A DNA stretch of 33,333 nucleotides from Nitriliruptoraceae bacterium (GTDB taxonomy: Bacteria; Actinomycetota; Nitriliruptoria; Nitriliruptorales; Nitriliruptoraceae): positions 1 through 33,333 of the forward strand of contig SLRZ01000180.1 in assembly GCA_007130695.1 (NCBI GenBank). The letters run 5' to 3'. Both the position numbers and the translations under genes were made by a program. The notes beneath the pieces are model-generated. The model saw nothing but the letters and a program-made list of their open reading frames with translations, ran no database searches and was not told where the DNA came from. Within the stretch, counting starts at the first letter, position 1. Each line of letters opens with the position of its first letter. Shown here piece after piece: positions 31,307 to 33,333 of the stretch.

Positions 31307-32251
31307 TCATGTTGGCGGCAGGCGTTTGCCGGTGATCTGCTCGAGGAAGTTGTGGATGGCTTGGGTCATGGTCGTGAGCCCTGGTTCCTCGACCGGGAAG
31401 TGGCCGCAGTTGTCGAGTTCGACGTAGGTGGTTTCGCCCGCGATGCGCCGGAGGAACGGCTGAGACAGGGCTGGTGGTGTCCAGCGGTCATCACCCGGAT
31501 GGACGAGTAGGACGGGGGTGGAGAACTGCTCGGGTGGGAGGGGCCGCTGGGACCGCAGCCACGAGGTGAGGAAGGCCAGTGGGACGCGGTTTCCACCACC
31601 GAGGGGGTCGGTGAGGCAGGCGGCGGCGAGCTCGGGCGTGTTGGCGATCGCGCGGACGTTGGCCAGCAGTCGGATGGGCACGCGCACGCGTCCGAGCAGG
31701 GGTCCCAGTGCGAGGGCGAGGGGGATGCCGTGTGCCAGGGTGGGGTGACGTACGACGGCGCGTCGGACTTCGGGGTCGCGGGGTTCGAGGAGGCAGGTGG
31801 CGATCACGCCTTGTACCCGCGGTGTTCTGGCGGCGACGTCGTAGGCCAGCATGCCGCCGATGCTTGCTCCGAACAGGATGATGGGGCGGTCGTCGCGCGC
31901 GGATTCGGCGTCGACGAGCGCTTCGACGCAGGCGATCCAGTCGGTGTAGGTGTAGGTGCTGGTGTCGTCGGGAAGCCGGGTGTGGCCGTAGCCGGGTAGG
32001 TCTGGCGCGACGGTCTCGGCGCTTGGGTGGGCAGCGATGCCGACCGAGGCCAGGAGCCGTCCGTTGCCGCCGGCACCGTGCAGGGCGATCATCTTGGCCG
32101 GCGCGTCGTGGTCGACATGACGGTCGAGGTGCACCTGGTGGTCGTTCCAGGCCCAGAGCTCCTCGACGGGCTGGTGCTGGCGGTCACAGCGAAGCTGTTC
32201 GGGCAGGAAGGGCTGGTAGGTACGCCAGTGCGGTGATGCTGCGTAGCTCAT
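31307..32251 (-). CDS. Alpha/beta-fold hydrolase
   Basis: 314 aa from ATG 32251. MIALHGAGGNGRLLASVG contains the HG oxyanion segment, VAPDLPGYGHTRLPDD the second strand region, and ILFGASIGGMLAYDVA the GxSxG nucleophile elbow with catalytic Ser. A helical cap follows (about 165-235). VLLVHPGDDRWTPPALSQPF supplies the acid and ELDNCGHFPVEEPG the catalytic His, so the triad is complete. There is no signal peptide, so it is cytoplasmic. The substrate could be an ester, amide or epoxide and cannot be chosen. It is divergent from the CNNM gene, and its wobble bases look less GC-rich than those of genes to the left. Confidence 0.88.
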   Translation of the reverse strand: MSYAASPHWRTYQPFLPEQLRCDRQHQPVEELWAWNDHQVHLDRHVDHDAPAKMIALHGAGGNGRLLASVGIAAHPSAETVAPDLPGYGHTRLPDDTSTYTYTDWIACVEALVDAESARDDRPIILFGASIGGMLAYDVAARTPRVQGVIATCLLEPRDPEVRRAVVRHPTLAHGIPLALALGPLLGRVRVPIRLLANVRAIANTPELAAACLTDPLGGGNRVPLAFLTSWLRSQRPLPPEQFSTPVLLVHPGDDRWTPPALSQPFLRRIAGETTYVELDNCGHFPVEEPGLTTMTQAIHNFLEQITGKRLPPT

Positions 32252-32403
32252 CGGGCTGCTCGGCTGTGTGGCGTAGGCGTCGAGTGTCGCATGCCGTGCC
32301 CGGCTGCAGTAGGCCGCCGCGCCCTGGCGGAAGGCTGCAGCTCGATGGTTGACCTCGCGTCACCGGGTGGGGTGCGGGTGCGAGGGTGTGCCAGACTGCG
32401 GGT
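32252..32403 (+). promoter_or_regulatory. Divergent promoter spacer, possible leaderless CNNM promoter
   Basis: The 152-bp spacer between the hydrolase and CNNM starts holds no gene. CAGACT (32392-32397), seven bases before ATG 32404, is a weak -10-like box. With no ribosome-binding site in front of that ATG, it would fit a leaderless transcript. TTGACC at 32349-32354 is a -35-like hexamer but is too far away to pair with it. Confidence 0.2.
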
Positions 32404-33333
32404 ATGGGTGGTTTGGCCGTCACGGTCCTGGTGGTGTTGCTCGGCTCAGGGATGTGCTCTGGCGCTGAGGCGGCGCTGCTGTCGGTCCCGGAGGTGCGTG
32501 CCCGACAGCTGGCGGAGCAGGGGGGCAGAAGCGCTCGCGCGTTGCTGGCCATCAAGCAGCGGATCGGTCGGCCGATCTCGGCGATCGTGGTGCTCAACAA
32601 CGTGTTCAACATCGTTGGAAGCATCATGGTCGGCCGGGCGGCGGCCGTGGTGTTCGGTGCGGGCTGGGTGGGCGTCGTCTCCGGGGTGTTGACGTTTCTG
32701 ATCATCCTGTTCGCGGAGATCCTGCCCAAGACGCTGGGTGAGCGCTACGCGGTGCGGGTGGGGCTCAGGATCGCCGTGCCGGTTCGTGGGATGACGGTGG
32801 TGCTGACCCCGCTCGTGGTGGTGTTCGAGACGTTGATGCGGCCGTTGACGCGGGGGCCACGGGAGCCGTCGACCAACGAGGCCGAGATCCGCCTGCTCGC
32901 CCGCATCGGGCGGTCCGAGGGCACGATCGAGGCCGATGAGCTCGAGATGCTCCAGCGGGTGTTCCAGCTCAACGACCGTCGGGCGCAGGAGCTGATGACG
33001 CCACGAACGGCGGTGACCTGGCTCGAGGCCGACCGTCGTGTCGCCGACGCGCGTGCCGACATCCTGGCCTCGGAGCACAGCCGCATCGTCGTTGCGAACG
33101 GCGAACTCGATCACGTCGTGGGGGTCGCGCTCAAGCACGAGCTGCTGGCCGCCCTGCTGGCTGAGTCGACAGCCACCGTGGGCGAGCTTGCCCGTCCCGT
33201 CGAGGCGGTGCCGTGGCTGCTACGTGCCGACCACCTGCTCGAGCGGTTCCGCCAGCGTCGGGAGCATCTGGCGTTGGTCATCGACGAGTACGGCGGGACC
33301 ATGGGGGTGGTCACGCTCGAGGATGTCCTCGAG
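32404..33333 (+). CDS. CNNM/CBS-domain transporter (hemolysin C / CorC family), 3' end outside window
   Basis: 310 codons from ATG 32404, open to the right edge. The DUF21/CNNM membrane domain spans about 1-140: an N-terminal helix with GSGMCSGAEAALLSVPEVRA, then IVVLNNVFNIVGSIMVGRAA, FLIILFAEILPKTLGERYAV and VPVRGMTVVLTPLVVVFETL. These segments include the polar motifs (GAEAAL, LNNVFN, EILPKTLGER) that line the Mg2+ site. The linker ADELEMLQRVFQLNDRRAQE leads to a CBS pair: ELMTPRTAVTWLEADRRVAD and LALVIDEYGGTMGVVTLEDV. Members export Mg2+ or Co2+ or are otherwise tied to divalent cations. A C-terminal CorC_HlyC domain would lie beyond the window. Confidence 0.9.
   Translation, partial: MGGLAVTVLVVLLGSGMCSGAEAALLSVPEVRARQLAEQGGRSARALLAIKQRIGRPISAIVVLNNVFNIVGSIMVGRAAAVVFGAGWVGVVSGVLTFLIILFAEILPKTLGERYAVRVGLRIAVPVRGMTVVLTPLVVVFETLMRPLTRGPREPSTNEAEIRLLARIGRSEGTIEADELEMLQRVFQLNDRRAQELMTPRTAVTWLEADRRVADARADILASEHSRIVVANGELDHVVGVALKHELLAALLAESTATVGELARPVEAVPWLLRADHLLERFRQRREHLALVIDEYGGTMGVVTLEDVLE

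Noticed and set aside
31022-31335. Short plus-strand frames (31022-31288 and 31114-31335) in the junction
   Set aside because: No ribosome-binding site, no recognisable motif and no coding-like wobble pattern; treated as non-coding.
1-33333. CRISPR arrays, tRNA/rRNA genes, prophage or complete IS elements
   Set aside because: No regularly spaced repeats, cloverleaf-type sequences or transposase/integrase motifs were seen on either strand by eye.

Overview
This 33.3-kb window comes from a very GC-rich chromosome that reads as actinobacterial. It carries a Pup gene, the Pup deamidase/depupylase Dop, the ARC/Mpa proteasomal ATPase, the non-canonical mismatch endonuclease NucS, an actinobacterial-type HemQ and many GTG starts with four-base GTGA stop/start overlaps. 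A deep-branching actinobacterium (Nitriliruptoria/Acidimicrobiia-like) is my guess from this gene mix; no rRNA or other taxonomic marker is present. About 29 protein genes are supported. I see no rRNA, tRNA, CRISPR array, complete IS element or prophage.

Layout. 1-236: a minus-strand fragment resembling an ABC-transporter solute-binding protein, with no visible start. 239-2343: an ABC exporter pair whose ATPase carries a fused PLDc_N-type membrane domain. 2391-5722: a TetR repressor divergent from an MMPL/RND exporter, with a good inverted-repeat operator candidate between them. 5806-8090: an MTHFR-like enzyme, a GNAT acetyltransferase and a class I methyltransferase. 8198-14340 (minus): Pup, Dop, ARC, then TrmI and a tRNA 2-thiolation enzyme with its own beta-grasp sulfur-carrier domain fused at the N-terminus; a 54-aa membrane peptide gene lies on the plus strand between ARC and TrmI. 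14437-18867 (minus): an orphan sensor kinase, a small conserved-looking protein, MsrA and a site-2-protease-like M50 peptidase. 18975-22294 (plus): a metallo-beta-lactamase-fold protein lacking most metal ligands, a lipoprotein M15 carboxypeptidase with an FtsX/MacB-like extracytoplasmic domain, and phosphoglycerate mutase. 22320-22460: a short relic of a zinc alcohol dehydrogenase. 22593-25377: a translationally coupled hemQ / AMP-ligase / Nudix operon. 25349-26985 (minus): NucS coupled to a DUF2804-like protein. 27118-30887: a group-2-type sigma factor, YchF, a 62-aa Cys-containing protein and an ABC1/UbiB kinase. 30888-31306: a gene-poor junction with repeats. 31307-33333: an alpha/beta hydrolase and the 5' part of a CNNM/CBS transporter, in DNA whose wobble bases look less GC-biased by eye.

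How genes work together. Pup is deamidated by Dop and pupylated substrates are unfolded by ARC, whose C-terminal GQYL tail implies a 20S proteasome encoded elsewhere; PrcA, PrcB and PafA are not here. The TtuB-TtuA-like fusion and TrmI overlap by four bases and should both act on the tRNA T-loop (2-thio-T54 and m1A58). The strongest curiosities are that sulfur-carrier/thiolase fusion beside the Pup locus, the MacB/FtsX-like domain on a peptidoglycan peptidase, the PLDc_N-ABC ATPase fusion, the metal-ligand-less MBL protein and the internally deleted ADH relic.
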